A DNA stretch of 64,000 nt from Thinopyrum elongatum (Eukaryota; Streptophyta; Magnoliopsida; Poales; Poaceae): positions 100,318,237-100,382,236 of the forward strand of contig CM022302.1 in NCBI GenBank assembly GCA_011799875.1, read 5' to 3'. Shown here piece by piece: positions 11,435-22,309 of the stretch (position 1 is its first letter; each line of letters begins with the position of its first letter). Under the pieces are notes generated by a model. That model was not told the origin of the DNA and ran no database searches. It saw only the letters and a program-made list of their open reading frames with translations. Made by a program: the position numbers and the translations under genes.

Positions 11435-12437
11435 GAGCTTTTTTGTGCATAAAAAATCATCATTCTAAATAGAACTCGTATAAAATATGAGTTAGATGTT
11501 ATGATTGCATGGATGAAAACATACTCTTATCTGCCAAATGATGACCATAGAAAAAGGAGACGATTGACCAACTCTGGTTTGGTTTTGGACATTGGACTCT
11601 CACAGAGTCACAGTAAAACACTCTGTCTCACAGTAATGCGAATCCATGTCCACAAAGTGCAGCAACTTGCCATTTAGCATATGTTTCAAGCTACCACAAA
11701 AAGTTTCAAGTTAAATGGAAAGATACGACCGTAGTACTTCATGATACATTCCAATTTTATACTCAAGCCAATTGTAAATCTGGTCAGCAGCTGGAGCGGA
11801 TGGATATTGAGAAAGTTATCAGCGAGTCTTTCCTCTATAAACTAACAAATGACCATTACATCTAACGGGTAGAAAATGATATATTTATGCATACAAAAAT
11901 ATTAAAAAAAATTCATAGATAAACTACATACAAAATTTGCAAAAAATGCAAACTTCAAAGATCAGTCTATATCTGAATATGAACAGAGAAGTATTTTTTC
12001 TTTTGTTTTTGAAGAGCTTATTCTTCCATTAAGGTAATAACATTTCTACATGATACTGGGCAGTGGCATAAGACAAAATACAATAATGCTGACAACATAC
12101 GTTTTCTTAATTAAAAAAAAACATTCAAACAGAGCTCTGAGTTGTCTCCCTCCGGAATACACAGATAGTGCATTAGTACCTTGGCAAGGTAATCCATGTA
12201 GTAGTAAGCATATCTGAACCTGTATGTTGGAGAGCATCATTTTGCACTAAGAAATTTACTTGAGAGCGACATTCGCCATACATAATGATCATCGAGGTCC
12301 ATATCAACCTCCCTCTCATATGTAGATAAAAATCAAGATTGCATAGATTTATTCTTTTTGAAGGCGTGGCAAAAACTGCAAAAAAATTAAATCTTTAATT
12401 ATCTGGAGAAATCTAGCAAATGCAATATTATGAATTA
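11435..12437. other. No gene seen
   Basis: AT-rich, short frames only. It may include the rest of the decayed CACTA element, but no terminal repeats could be placed. Confidence 0.4.
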
Positions 12438-12518
12438 CTCCTTCTGTAAAGAAATATAAGAGCGTTTACATCACTACTTTAGTGATGTAAACGCTCTTAT
12501 ATTTCTTTACGGAGGGAG
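12438..12518. mobile_element. Stowaway-type MITE (Tc1/Mariner), complete
   Basis: The 81-bp element runs from CTCCTTCTGTAAAGAAATA to the complementary ATTTCTTTACGGAGGGAG, flanked by TA on both sides (12436-12437 and 12519-12520). The two halves form an almost perfect fold-back around TCACTACTTTAGTGA. The CTCCCTCCGT ends and TA target duplication are the hallmark of Stowaway MITEs in Triticeae. Confidence 0.92.
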
Positions 12519-12895
12519 TATTATCTAAATCACCATTAACTGAATATTCTTGTCAACTTTGCGTATCATGGAACTAAATCTAATGGAGACTTTCAGCAAA
12601 GACACATTATTTCAGGTTTGCAGTCATATACAGAATCATAACGATCAGCAAATACAATTGAAAAGAGATAACAAAATAATTATCTAGTGCCGGGCAAGGC
12701 GATGGACGGTCTCCTGGTACGCACCATGTCCACGAACACGCGAGTGCTACTGCTGTGCGGATGATCTGTTTTTCTCGGGTGCAAATGGACGTTGCTCAAT
12801 AAATGTTTTTTAACATAGCCTCTTGATCATCTACATAGCCAAAAATGCTCTCAGTTGACAAAGCACAAGCATGTGCAGCTTCTCTGCATTTGAGA

Positions 12896-12919
12896 GGGGG
12901 GGGGGGGGGGGGGGGGGGG
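12896..12919 (+). repeat. G24 homopolymer
   Basis: Twenty-four consecutive G residues on the plus strand. Long G-runs of this length are rare, slip readily and are hard to sequence. The proline run read on the other strand is an artefact of this tract. Confidence 0.9.
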
Positions 12920-13224
12920 CATATTGTAGCTAGGAAACAATAAAAAATACAAAGAAATGGAATGTAGATTATAGTTCTACTGATTAAATAACAAAGAGGT
13001 GTGTTAACCTGGTATGGTTGCGAACAGGTTAGGCAATTAGGGACACAAAATATGGAGAAGTTAATACCCACATTTTTTCAGAGCATCAAGGCCCGTTTCT
13101 GATATATCCTGAGCACCATAGTGCATAGATAAATCAACATAATAGTTAGTAAACCAATATTGTGGGATCAGGGAAACAACACACACCTTTGTCCGGTTGA
13201 GCTGATCGAACAGACATATTCAGG

Positions 13225-13247
13225 AAACTAAAGAAAGAAAGAAAGAA
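13225..13247. repeat. Short (GAAA)n microsatellite
   Basis: About five GAAA units on the plus strand. No further role is seen. Confidence 0.8.
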
Positions 13248-13432
13248 AATTAACCTGAATGTCGTATATATTTAGCTTTCTGTGGCATTTGACTATTACC
13301 ATTACCAACAGTTCTTCATGTAAAAGCACCGCCATTTGTAGTCAAGCATGCTAGTGAACTCCACATTGATGGAAGAGTTTATCCTTCTATTAACGTGAAC
13401 TCCACAATCTAGATAAACAGTACTGCCTCTAT

Positions 13433-13477
13433 AAAGAAATATAAGAGCGTACCAAACAAATTTCTTTACGGAGGGAG
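13433..13477. mobile_element. Internally deleted Stowaway MITE
   Basis: The ends match the MITE at 12438-12518: a left end CTGCCTCTATAAAGAAATATAAGAGCGT and a right end TTTCTTTACGGAGGGAG, flanked by TA at 13431-13432 and 13478-13479. Only about 45 bp remain because most of the fold-back centre is missing, replaced by ACCAAACAAA. Confidence 0.75.
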
Positions 13478-13859
13478 TACCAAACAACTTTCATTCAATA
13501 TTGTAACCCAACTCTAAAAATTTGATTGGTGTGCTCACCTAGAATTTGTTATATATGCATTGTCACGCCACCAGTCTGTTATAACAGTTTGTTATACCAA
13601 TATCCAATAGGCGGGCTGTTATATATGCAAGAGGCCGGCAAGTATTCACCACGACAAAACATTATCTCTGACTTTTATCACTTCACTTGATTGAATAGTT
13701 CAGGTTGAATACACACATATAACATTATTGGTCATCAAAACGCAAGCATCTACAGTTACAGAACATACAACAACAGTGCAGATTCTGCTGCAACCTCCTG
13801 ATATATTCCTTGATAGTTTCTCTGACATAATACGGATATAAGTTCATTAGCAATTGAAC

Positions 13860-14560
13860 TTACGAAGCCTCAGATGAGCAATCAAACAGAGAACAGCGTA
13901 ATAACCAATACGCAGTCGGGAGCGGCATCCCGGAGGCGGCCGCGCCTGCCATCAATCACATCTCTCTCTGACCTAGGGCGAGACCGGAAGGGGTCAGTGG
14001 AAGAACGCACCTTTGAAGGGCGGAGGAGCGGCGCTGGCCGGGCTTGGAGGGCGTCGTCCGGGTGCGTGCGGCGTGGAAGGCGGTGGTGGGACGACGGCTT
14101 GCGGTGGCAGTCTTGGGAACCGCAGCCTCCAACATGTGCCCCATACCATCAAACCACAAAGGGAGATGATGCGGCCACGAGGAAGAGTAGGGCAGATCGG
14201 CAGATCGGCGGGACGGCTGTCCAGGTCGTGAGAGAGAGACGAGACACGAGAGGAGAGGAGCGAGAAATATGGAAGGGATCCAATCGTTGCGGGTGCTACA
14301 TGGGCTTTCAGCCGGAGGAAGGCCCAGTTAACCGTAATGCACCGATTTTTCTACCGAAATAGCCAACAGCTAGGCCCACTTAGCGATTAATTACGGAATG
14401 GGGCAGCAATCAGACGGCTGAAAACGATTGAAACATGAGATCTGACGGTCAAAATTGCTGAGGGCGTGAGAGGGTTCGGATTTGGTTCGGTTTTACTGTC
14501 CTTAATTCGACGCCACCTGCGACATACATACATAACGTAATCGATTACTATTTGATCTAA
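13860..14560. other. GC-rich block, possible gene start or retrosequence, unassigned
   Basis: A GC-rich segment at 13,910-14,270 has open frames on both strands (162 codons plus, 67 codons minus). A minus-strand ATG at 14159 starts a short basic frame, and the AG-rich stretch just upstream of it on that strand could be a 5' UTR. No domain is recognisable and no matching downstream exons were found, so no gene is called. The chromovirus at 14565 inserted just beside it. Confidence 0.3.
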
Positions 14561-14564
14561 GAAT

Positions 14565-14865
14565 TGTCACGACCGTGGACATGCTGGAGCTACAAGTGAA
14601 GGGTGCTGACAAGCGGACCAGGGATGACAAAGAAGACAATGACAAGGTGGGCCCAGGGAACCGACATGTCATCACTTGACTGGCTGTGCTAGGCGTGAGG
14701 GGCATTGCCCATGTAAAGAGTAGTAGTAGTGGGCACAGGGGGTATGAATCCTGTACGAGTCAAACTCAACTTTCCCCTTTTGCTCTCCTCTTCCGGACTC
14801 CCAATCCTGTAACTCTTCCTGTGATTCAAGCTACTTGGTGTGTCACCTCTAGTTTGGTCATAACA
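14565..14865 (+). repeat. 5' LTR of the intact chromovirus
   Basis: Begins TGTCACGACC and ends GGTCATAACA, an imperfect terminal inverted repeat with the canonical TG..CA. It is 301 bp, the same length as its partner at 20050-20350. No clear TATA box is seen. The transcript should start inside it. Confidence 0.95.
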
Positions 14866-14867
14866 AA

Positions 14868-14880
14868 TGGTATTCAGAGC
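14868..14880 (+). other. Primer binding site (tRNA-Met type)
   Basis: TGGTATTCAGAGC lies 2 nt after the LTR. It matches the initiator tRNA-Met 3' end (TGGTATCAGAGC) except for one extra T. The same variant occurs at 26964-26976. Confidence 0.85.
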
Positions 14881-15364
14881 CTCCGATCTTCGGATCAGTT
14901 ATCCCCAATTTTAGAGAAAATCCACAAAAATAGCCAGATTTTTTTTTCTGTGCACAGCCTCCTGATTTCGTCCCAAATCCGGCGGCTGTGGCGGCGAATC
15001 GAGGGTTTGAGGGGGTTGGGTTGGGATCTCCCGTAGAATCCCCAACCTCGCTCATCTCTCGCGGCGGCGGTGTGGTGGCTGCGGTGATTTTCAAGCGGCA
15101 CCGGTGGCGGCGTTCGTGGCGGCGGCGATACATTAGGCCACGAATTCGACGACGATTGAAGGTTCCCTGTGCGTCCCTTTGCACAGGTCGTAAAATCCCT
15201 GTCGATCGGCCGGATTTGCGTGGTTCAGGCGGCGTAGTCAGACCAATTGGTAGAGGAAAAGGGACACAACCTGAGTACTCGTTGGTCTAGGCGGCGGTAG
15301 ACCTCGGTCCTGAGTACCTGTCATCACGGCGCGTGGAAGTCGTTCTCCGACATTGACGCAACGT

Positions 15365-18300
15365 ATGGTGCTGGTCGAAGGACAAACTGAGGCAACAGCG
15401 ATGACGGTGGCGGAGTTGCAGCAGCAGCTCAACACCCTGCTTACTAGCATGACCAAGGCAGCTGAAGCTGCAACGCAGAACACCGCGAGTTGCACGGAGC
15501 TCCGCATTACAACCGAGCAGATTCTGCAGTCTCAGGATGTTGTGTCTAAGAAAGTCTCGCATCTAGAGACACAAATCGAGGGATTTGGCAACCGCATCTC
15601 TTCCCTGGAAGGTACCATTTCTGCGGCTGCTGCGAGGTCCCCTGGCCCAGATGGGCGTCGTGCAGAACATGATCACCAGGACACTGCTCCCGAGCATGTC
15701 CTGGGCAATGGTGCGTTTCGCCTCCCTCGGAATCAGCATGAATCTGGTCCATCTACTGCACGTACTGCAATTCATGATGGTCTCTTGGGTTTTAGGCATG
15801 ACAGGAATGGTAGAGATCAGCCTTATGAGTTTCGTATGCCCAAAACATCATTTCCTAAGTTTGATGGCACAAACCCAAAGATATGGAAAGAGAAGGCCGA
15901 GAAATATTTTCGTATGTTCCATGTTCCTGAGGAGTGTAAAGTGGATTATGCTACCATACATTTTGTGGGTACTGCTGCCCTGTGGCTGCAGACTTATCAA
16001 GCACAACATGACATTGATAGTTGGCCTCAGTTATGTATAGCAGTATGTCACAAATTTGGCAAAGATTTGTATTACACAAATATGAGTACGGCCTTGCACA
16101 TTAGGCAAACTGGTGACGTCGCTAGTTATCACACGGAGTTTGAGCAAATTATGCATCAGTTGCTTACTCATAATCATGCATTAGACGACACATTCTTCGT
16201 GGCTAAGTTTATCAAAGGGCTTAAGAAAGAAATTCGTTCTGCTATAATCCTGCATAAACCAAGAACAGTTGATGCGGCTATTTCATTGGCATTGTTGCAG
16301 GAAGCTCAATCGGCTGATGATAGATCATATCATTATCAACCAAAAAAATGGCACAATCAGGCGGGACCAGGAAAATTGGGACCTCATCCTGTAGAAGCTC
16401 AAGCTGCAGAGGGAGCTACTAAAGCTATAGAACCCAAGCAGGCTGTGGTCAAATTCACTGAATTGAGGGCTCAACGTCGTGCCCGCGGTGAGTGCTTTAA
16501 GTGTGGTGGTAAATATGCACCAGGTCACAGATGCCCTCCGCAGATTTCTTTATCTATTATGGAGGAACTCTGCGAGGCCTTGCAATTGGAAGCTGAAACC
16601 CATAGTGATGAGGCAGCACCTGATGGTGCTAGCAGTGAATCGGGTGATGAGCAAGTGATGAGTTTATCTGTAGCAGCCACTCAAGGTTCGATCCGAAAAA
16701 AGACCATCCGGTTGCAGGGGTATATTGGCAAGAGGCAGATTTTAGTCTTGGTTGATTCTGGTAGCAATGGGAATTTTATAAATGCAGATCTCGTTGATCA
16801 TCTTCAGCTTCCAGTGCAGCCTATGTCTTCTGTTAAAGTTACTATTGCTGATGGTTCGCATATGGTGAGCACGACAGGAGTACCTAATTTGAAATGGGGT
16901 GTTCAGAATGCTAAGTTTGACACCTCAGTGCGTGTGTTAAAGCTGAAATGTTATGACCTCATTGTGGGTATGGAGTGGCTGGAAGAGTGTGGCCAAGGCA
17001 AGATGTGGATTGATTGGCGCCGCAAGACCATGAGATTTACACATGAAGGCAAGCGTATCACATTGCGCGGTGTCAAGGACGTCACCACATATTGTCCTAA
17101 GGTGTCTGTTAAACAGTTACAACACTTCGTGAAGCAAGGAGCAGTGGCTCAGTTACTCCAGTTAACTCAAACATCAGATGAACCACCCATTGCACCAATA
17201 CCTCCCACAATTCAGAAAGTCATTGCTCAGCACGCAACTACATTTCAGGAACCTAAACAGTTGCCTCCTCATCGACCATTTGATCATCAAATACCATTAG
17301 TACCAGCCGCTATTCCTGTTCATAAGAAGCCCTATCGCTATGCTCCTACTCAGAAGGATGAGCTTGAAAGGCAAGTCAAGGATATGTTGGCACGTGGAGT
17401 CATCCAACCAAGTCATAGTCCATATGCTTCACCAGTGATATTAGTGAAAAAGAAAGATGGAGGCTGGCGCATGTGTGTTGATTACAGATACTTGAATGCT
17501 CTCACGGTGAAAAACAAGTATCCTCTGCCGATTGTGGAGGAATTGCTTGATGAGTTAGCAGGCGCCAAGTACTTCACCAAGCTGGACCTCCGGAGTGGAT
17601 ATCATCAAATCAGGCTAGTGGAGGGAGAAGAATTTAAGACAGCCTTTAAAACTCACCACGGTCATTGGGAATTTAAGGTGATGCCATTTGGGCTTACAAA
17701 TGTGCCGGCTACATTCCAGTCTGCCATGAATCTCTTGTTTGCTCACATGCTTCGCAAAGGTGTGTTGATTTTTATGGACGATATTCTAATATACAGTCCT
17801 ACCTTAGAGGAACATGAGAAGCTTCTCATACAAGTGTTTCAAATTCTAATGGAGAATCAGTTGTACATCAAGCAGTCCAAATGTTTCTTTGCTCAAACAA
17901 AATTGGAATACTTGGGGCATGTCATAAGTGCTGAAGGAGTAGCTACGGACCCCAGTAAAATACATGCAATTCAAGCCTGGCCTCCACCAACAACAGTAAA
18001 GCAATTGAGGGCATTTTTGGGCTTAGCAGGGTACTACCGTAAGTTTATTGCAAACTACGGTACCATCAGCCGCCCTCTAACTGAGTTGCTTAAGAAGAAT
18101 GTCCAATTTGTTTGGTCTTCGGTTGCTAGCTCTGCATTTGTTGCTCTCCAAAATGCTTTGATTCAAGCTCCTGTTCTTGCATTGCCGAACTTCAAGTTAC
18201 CCTTTGATTTGCATACTGATGCCTCGGGTCTGGGAATTGGAGCGGTGTTGTCACAACAAGGTCATCCTGTTGCTTATTTGAGTAAGGCATTGAGTCTGAG

Positions 18301-20164
18301 AGCCCAAGCATTTTCTACATATGAAAAAGAGTGCTTAGCTTTGATCATGGCTGTTGAGAAATGGAAGCCTTATCTCCAACATAAGGAATTTACAATTTAC
18401 ACTGACCATAAAAGTCTCACTCATCTGGAATCTCAGCAGCTTACAAACAGCATTCAGCACAAGGCCTTTTGCAAGTTGTTGGGGCTTCAATACAAAGTCA
18501 AGTATAAACAAGGTACTGCTAACTCAGTAGCCGATGCATTATCTCGTTGTATGCCTACTACAGAATTGTCGGCAATCTCTGTTAGCAAACCGAGGTGGCT
18601 TGAAATTATAGTGGATAGCTATCTTAAGGACCCCGAGGCCAAGAAGTTATTGACTCAACTCAGTGTTGCTAGTCCTGATGACCAGGGGTATTCATTGCAT
18701 GATGGTGTCATTAAATTTAATAATCGCATTTGGTTGGGAAATCATGTGGAGGCCAAACAAGCAATTTTATTAGCTTTGCATTCCAGTGGTGTTGGTGGTC
18801 ACAGTGGTATCGCAGCTACTTATCACAAGATTCGTTCATTGTTTGCTTGGCCACATATGAAACAAGACATCAAGAACTATATAGAGCAATGTTCCATTTG
18901 TCAGCAAGCAAAATCTGAACATGTGGGCACTCCAGGCCTTCTGCAACCATTGCCCATTCCTGACAAACCATGGGAGATCATCAGCTTAGACTTTGTGGAG
19001 GGCTTACCGAAATCTAATAGGTATGACACAATTTTGGTCATTGTTGACAAATTCACAAAATATGGCCATTTCATACCTTTAGCACACCCGTATACAGCTC
19101 TCTCGGTGGCACAGTTATTTGTCGATCATATTTATAAATTGCATGGCTTGCCCAAGATTATAATTTCTGATCGAGACAAAGTCTTTACAAGTGCACTATG
19201 GCAGCAATTGTTTAAGCTTACAGACACAACACTTAACATGAGCTCTAGTTATCACCCCCAGACAGATGGCCAAACAGAACGCCTTAATCAGTGTATGGAG
19301 ACATATTTGTGCTGCATGACCCATGCTTGCCCAAGTAAATGGTCTAAATGGTTAGCTCTCGCTGAATATTGGTATAATACTACCCTTCACTCTGTCTTGG
19401 GTCGATCTCCATTTGAGGTGCTGTATGGCTATAAACCAAAGCATTTTGGCTTGCAAGTTGGAGTCTCTACTTCTCTTCCTGATTTGGAAACCTGGTTAAA
19501 GGAAAAAGATGATATGAACAAGTTAATTCAGCAGCATTTGCTACGAGCTCAGCAAAGAATGAAGAGCCAAGCTGACAAACACAGGGTTGAGCGTACGTTT
19601 GAGGTGGGAGATAAAGTGTACCTGAAATTACAACTATATGTCCAAACATCTATTGCTCGGCGTTCTAATCAGAAGTTAAGCTTCAAGTTCTTTGGTCCCT
19701 ATGAAATCATTCAGAAGGTTGGTGCAGTGGCCTACAAGCTTCAACTTCCACTGGACAGTCACATTCATCCAGTAGTGCATGTCTCCATGCTGAAGAAAGC
19801 AATTCCAGCTGCAACAGTTGCTCAACCTGATCTCCCTTCTCAGTGTTCTGTTTTGGATACTGCTCCAGTGCCCCTCCAGGTAATGGATACTAAACATTTA
19901 CTGGCTGGGAATTCTCCTGTTGAATTGGTGCAGATACAATGGTCTGGCTTGCCTTCTTCTTGGCTTACATGGGAAAACAAGCTTCGTCTGATGGCCGGCT
20001 ACCCACATGCACCTGCTTGGGGTCAAGCAGGTTCTCAAGGGGGGGAGTATGTCACGACCGTGGACATGCTGGAGCTACAAGTGAAGGGTGCTGACAAGCG
20101 GACCAGGGATGACAAAGAAGACAATGACAAGGTGGGCCCAGGGAACCGACATGTCATCACTTGA
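15365..20164 (+). CDS. Gag-Pol polyprotein of the chromovirus (1,599 aa), intact
   Basis: Encodes the structural and replication proteins for movement by an RNA intermediate. From the ATG at 15365 the order is: coiled N-terminal gag; capsid-like gag domain at about 165-300; zinc knuckle CFKCGGKYAPGHRC at 377-390 (spacing CX2CX7HXC, unlike canonical CX2CX4HX4C); aspartic protease VDSGS at 463-467; reverse transcriptase with FMDD at 803-806; RNase H with TDAS near 951-954; integrase zinc finger (H1139..C..C) and catalytic D1209, D1269, E1305 (spacings 59 and 35); GPY/F-type motif; and a chromodomain-like WSGLPSSWLTWE near the end. No stops or frameshifts. An in-frame TTG lies 12 nt upstream, but ATG is preferred. 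The last 37 codons lie in the 3' LTR. Confidence 0.95.
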   Translation: MVLVEGQTEATAMTVAELQQQLNTLLTSMTKAAEAATQNTASCTELRITTEQILQSQDVVSKKVSHLETQIEGFGNRISSLEGTISAAAARSPGPDGRRAEHDHQDTAPEHVLGNGAFRLPRNQHESGPSTARTAIHDGLLGFRHDRNGRDQPYEFRMPKTSFPKFDGTNPKIWKEKAEKYFRMFHVPEECKVDYATIHFVGTAALWLQTYQAQHDIDSWPQLCIAVCHKFGKDLYYTNMSTALHIRQTGDVASYHTEFEQIMHQLLTHNHALDDTFFVAKFIKGLKKEIRSAIILHKPRTVDAAISLALLQEAQSADDRSYHYQPKKWHNQAGPGKLGPHPVEAQAAEGATKAIEPKQAVVKFTELRAQRRARGECFKCGGKYAPGHRCPPQISLSIMEELCEALQLEAETHSDEAAPDGASSESGDEQVMSLSVAATQGSIRKKTIRLQGYIGKRQILVLVDSGSNGNFINADLVDHLQLPVQPMSSVKVTIADGSHMVSTTGVPNLKWGVQNAKFDTSVRVLKLKCYDLIVGMEWLEECGQGKMWIDWRRKTMRFTHEGKRITLRGVKDVTTYCPKVSVKQLQHFVKQGAVAQLLQLTQTSDEPPIAPIPPTIQKVIAQHATTFQEPKQLPPHRPFDHQIPLVPAAIPVHKKPYRYAPTQKDELERQVKDMLARGVIQPSHSPYASPVILVKKKDGGWRMCVDYRYLNALTVKNKYPLPIVEELLDELAGAKYFTKLDLRSGYHQIRLVEGEEFKTAFKTHHGHWEFKVMPFGLTNVPATFQSAMNLLFAHMLRKGVLIFMDDILIYSPTLEEHEKLLIQVFQILMENQLYIKQSKCFFAQTKLEYLGHVISAEGVATDPSKIHAIQAWPPPTTVKQLRAFLGLAGYYRKFIANYGTISRPLTELLKKNVQFVWSSVASSAFVALQNALIQAPVLALPNFKLPFDLHTDASGLGIGAVLSQQGHPVAYLSKALSLRAQAFSTYEKECLALIMAVEKWKPYLQHKEFTIYTDHKSLTHLESQQLTNSIQHKAFCKLLGLQYKVKYKQGTANSVADALSRCMPTTELSAISVSKPRWLEIIVDSYLKDPEAKKLLTQLSVASPDDQGYSLHDGVIKFNNRIWLGNHVEAKQAILLALHSSGVGGHSGIAATYHKIRSLFAWPHMKQDIKNYIEQCSICQQAKSEHVGTPGLLQPLPIPDKPWEIISLDFVEGLPKSNRYDTILVIVDKFTKYGHFIPLAHPYTALSVAQLFVDHIYKLHGLPKIIISDRDKVFTSALWQQLFKLTDTTLNMSSSYHPQTDGQTERLNQCMETYLCCMTHACPSKWSKWLALAEYWYNTTLHSVLGRSPFEVLYGYKPKHFGLQVGVSTSLPDLETWLKEKDDMNKLIQQHLLRAQQRMKSQADKHRVERTFEVGDKVYLKLQLYVQTSIARRSNQKLSFKFFGPYEIIQKVGAVAYKLQLPLDSHIHPVVHVSMLKKAIPAATVAQPDLPSQCSVLDTAPVPLQVMDTKHLLAGNSPVELVQIQWSGLPSSWLTWENKLRLMAGYPHAPAWGQAGSQGGEYVTTVDMLELQVKGADKRTRDDKEDNDKVGPGNRHVIT
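20037..20047 (+). other. Polypurine tract
   Basis: AAGGGGGGGAG stands just before the 3' LTR (TG at 20050) and would prime plus-strand DNA synthesis. It is inside the coding frame and encodes QGGE. Confidence 0.85.
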
Positions 20165-20350
20165 CTGGCTGTGCCAGGCGTGAGGGGCATTGCCCATGTA
20201 AAGAGTAGTAGTAGTGGGCACAGGGGGTATGAATCCTGTACGAGTCAAACTCAACTTTCCCCTTTTGCTCTCCTCTTCCGGACTCCCAATCCTATAACTC
20301 TTCCTGTGATTCAAGCTACTTGGTGTGTCACCTCTAGTTTGGTCATAACA
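20050..20350 (+). repeat. 3' LTR of the intact chromovirus
   Basis: 301 bp, TGTCACGACC to GGTCATAACA, with two substitutions relative to the 5' LTR. The polyprotein stop codon (20162-20164) lies inside it. It is followed by the target duplication AGAAT. Confidence 0.95.
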
Positions 20351-20355
20351 AGAAT

Positions 20356-22300
20356 ATGCAAAATTCAAAAATTCGTCATGACCTTTGCTGAAAATGGGAC
20401 ATATTGAGTGAGGCCAACTCAACCAAACGGAAATTAATCAACATTTCGATGAGATTTGACACTCATTTGTATTTCCTGAAAAAAAAATGCAAGAAAGCAT
20501 GCGATCAACTGAATGTTGCGTCGCCCTACACGTCCACCGCCACACCAACAATCAACTACACATGCATGATCATACAATGACTACTCAAATTAAAGCGTAT
20601 TTATATATTTTAGAACAAGAACTTTCTCACTGAAAACTTGTGTATCGATACCTCCTTTTATTGGTCCGACAATGGAACAGAAAACTGTATCCCGCACCTA
20701 TTTTCCCAGAGGTGGCCCTGGGTTATCGAACCCACGAGAGGAAGATTATCTTGAAGCGATGGTCTTTAGCAAGTTTTTGTCAAAGTATCAAATCCAGGTT
20801 TTGACCGGATCAACAAGCAAATAGTGATTCAAATACTTATAATAAAAAGAGGTATGGGTATGAGGTCCTAATGCTTACAACCTTGTATTACGCTGGAATC
20901 AAATAGGATATTAATTTGTGCGCTGGAAGTCACCCATCGAGATGTGCTTGTTACGGATCGAAGTTGGGGATATGTCCAAATAACATCTTGACCGGCACGC
21001 GTCCTGTATCAAGAATTAGTTGTCCTACCACAAGTCCTACCTTCGCGCGGGGTTGCCTTGATAATTAAGATAATAAAATCAGACAAGAGCTTTGGGCGTT
21101 TAATGACTACACCTCATTTACCCCAAGGATATGATCCATGTTATCCTATTGAACCTTACTATCACCGGTGTTCGGTATAACACTTCACGGTCTCCTTGCT
21201 CCTAGCCTCACCAAGGCTCGATCTCCATGATCCTGGGTACCTGCAGAGATGAAGATCACGAACAAGACAAGAGACATCTTGCAGAAAAAATTTATTTCAC
21301 ACATACGAGACGTTATGTCAAAGACCTTTCATTGATCCCCTCAACAAATACATCGGGTTGCAGGCTCGTGCCTCAACCCATACCTTACCGAACTACTCAC
21401 ACATGGAGATCATATCGCAAGAAGAAAACATTGAAGAGCACATCTTGGAGATTGATTCATTACAAATATGTCTTACAATTGATGCCTTGTGCGATGCACG
21501 ATTACAAGTATGAACAAGATGAGGAAGCACTATGGTAGTGGTGATGGCTATGGAGATGGAAATGGCGGCGGCTAGGGTTTGTGGATGAAGGTGATGATGA
21601 AGATGTTCCAGTTGCTCCCGTCATCGTCTCTCCGTTGACATTTTGAGGGGGTCCCCTTTATAAAAGTTGTACAGGTGGACGATCTGCCTCGAAATCCACG
21701 CCAAACGAGTGATCATACGGGCACATGCGCTTGTATGGAACGCTGTCTTTTGTGCTGTCTTCGCACAGACGTTTCCTGTTGATTCCTTCTTCTTCCATTT
21801 TCCTTCCTTTTCCTTCCCACACGTGATTTCTTCCCTTTTTATCCTATTTCCTGTGGAAACACATCAAAGAGAGAATTTGTGAAATTCTTTGCATTCATTA
21901 ATCATTAGTGGCAGTATCGGAGCGAATATCTCTTTAAATAAATATCTTGGTTTAAACAAAGGTGAAATGAGTGTAAGAATATCGCTCATCACGTATGTCG
22001 TCGCTCGTCTCTACAGTCTTGTGCGATCGATCAGATGAAATCAAGAAGAGAGAGACGTGGTGGTTGGAGGTGTTTAATTTGGTGGCCCCTCTAGAGGGTT
22101 AGAGAGGGTGTTGGATGTCTAATTTAATGTAGGGGTGGTTAATTAGGGTGGAGGTGGAGCTGGGGAGTATCTATGCCATGAAAAAGTGAGTCCCATAAAG
22201 TTAAGGAGGTGAGAGAGTAGCTAGGATGACCAATGGTGAGAGGAGTAAGAGGGAGAAGAAGAGGAGCCTGTTGGAGAGGAAGAAGCAATTGGGGAAGGGA
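20356..22300. other. No gene seen
   Basis: Mixed sequence with short frames only. It may include the body of the CACTA element that ends at 22736, but the matching CACTA left end was not found. Confidence 0.4.
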
Positions 22301-22309
22301 AGCTATTGT

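Larger units (their letters stand above)
14565..20350 (+). mobile_element. Complete Ty3/gypsy chromovirus (Reina-type), young and intact
   Basis: The 5,786-bp element is bounded by two 301-bp LTRs and a perfect 5-bp target duplication AGAAT (14560-14564 and 20351-20355). It has a tRNA-Met-type primer binding site, one uninterrupted gag-pol frame, and a polypurine tract. The LTRs differ at two positions only (T/C at 14690 vs 20175; G/A at 14810 vs 20295), about 99.3% identity. At the usual grass rate of 1.3e-8 per site per year this means roughly 0.25 million years. Small size, short LTRs and a C-terminal chromodomain-like region point to the Reina lineage of chromoviruses. It is the youngest datable insertion in the window. 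Confidence 0.95.

Noticed and set aside
13874..14362. Plus frame of 162 codons in a GC-rich block
   Set aside because: Low-complexity Arg/Gly-rich translation, open frames on both strands, no domain.
15353..15364. Upstream TTG as start of the chromovirus polyprotein
   Set aside because: Non-AUG start not expected; the ATG at 15365 is in the same frame 12 nt later.
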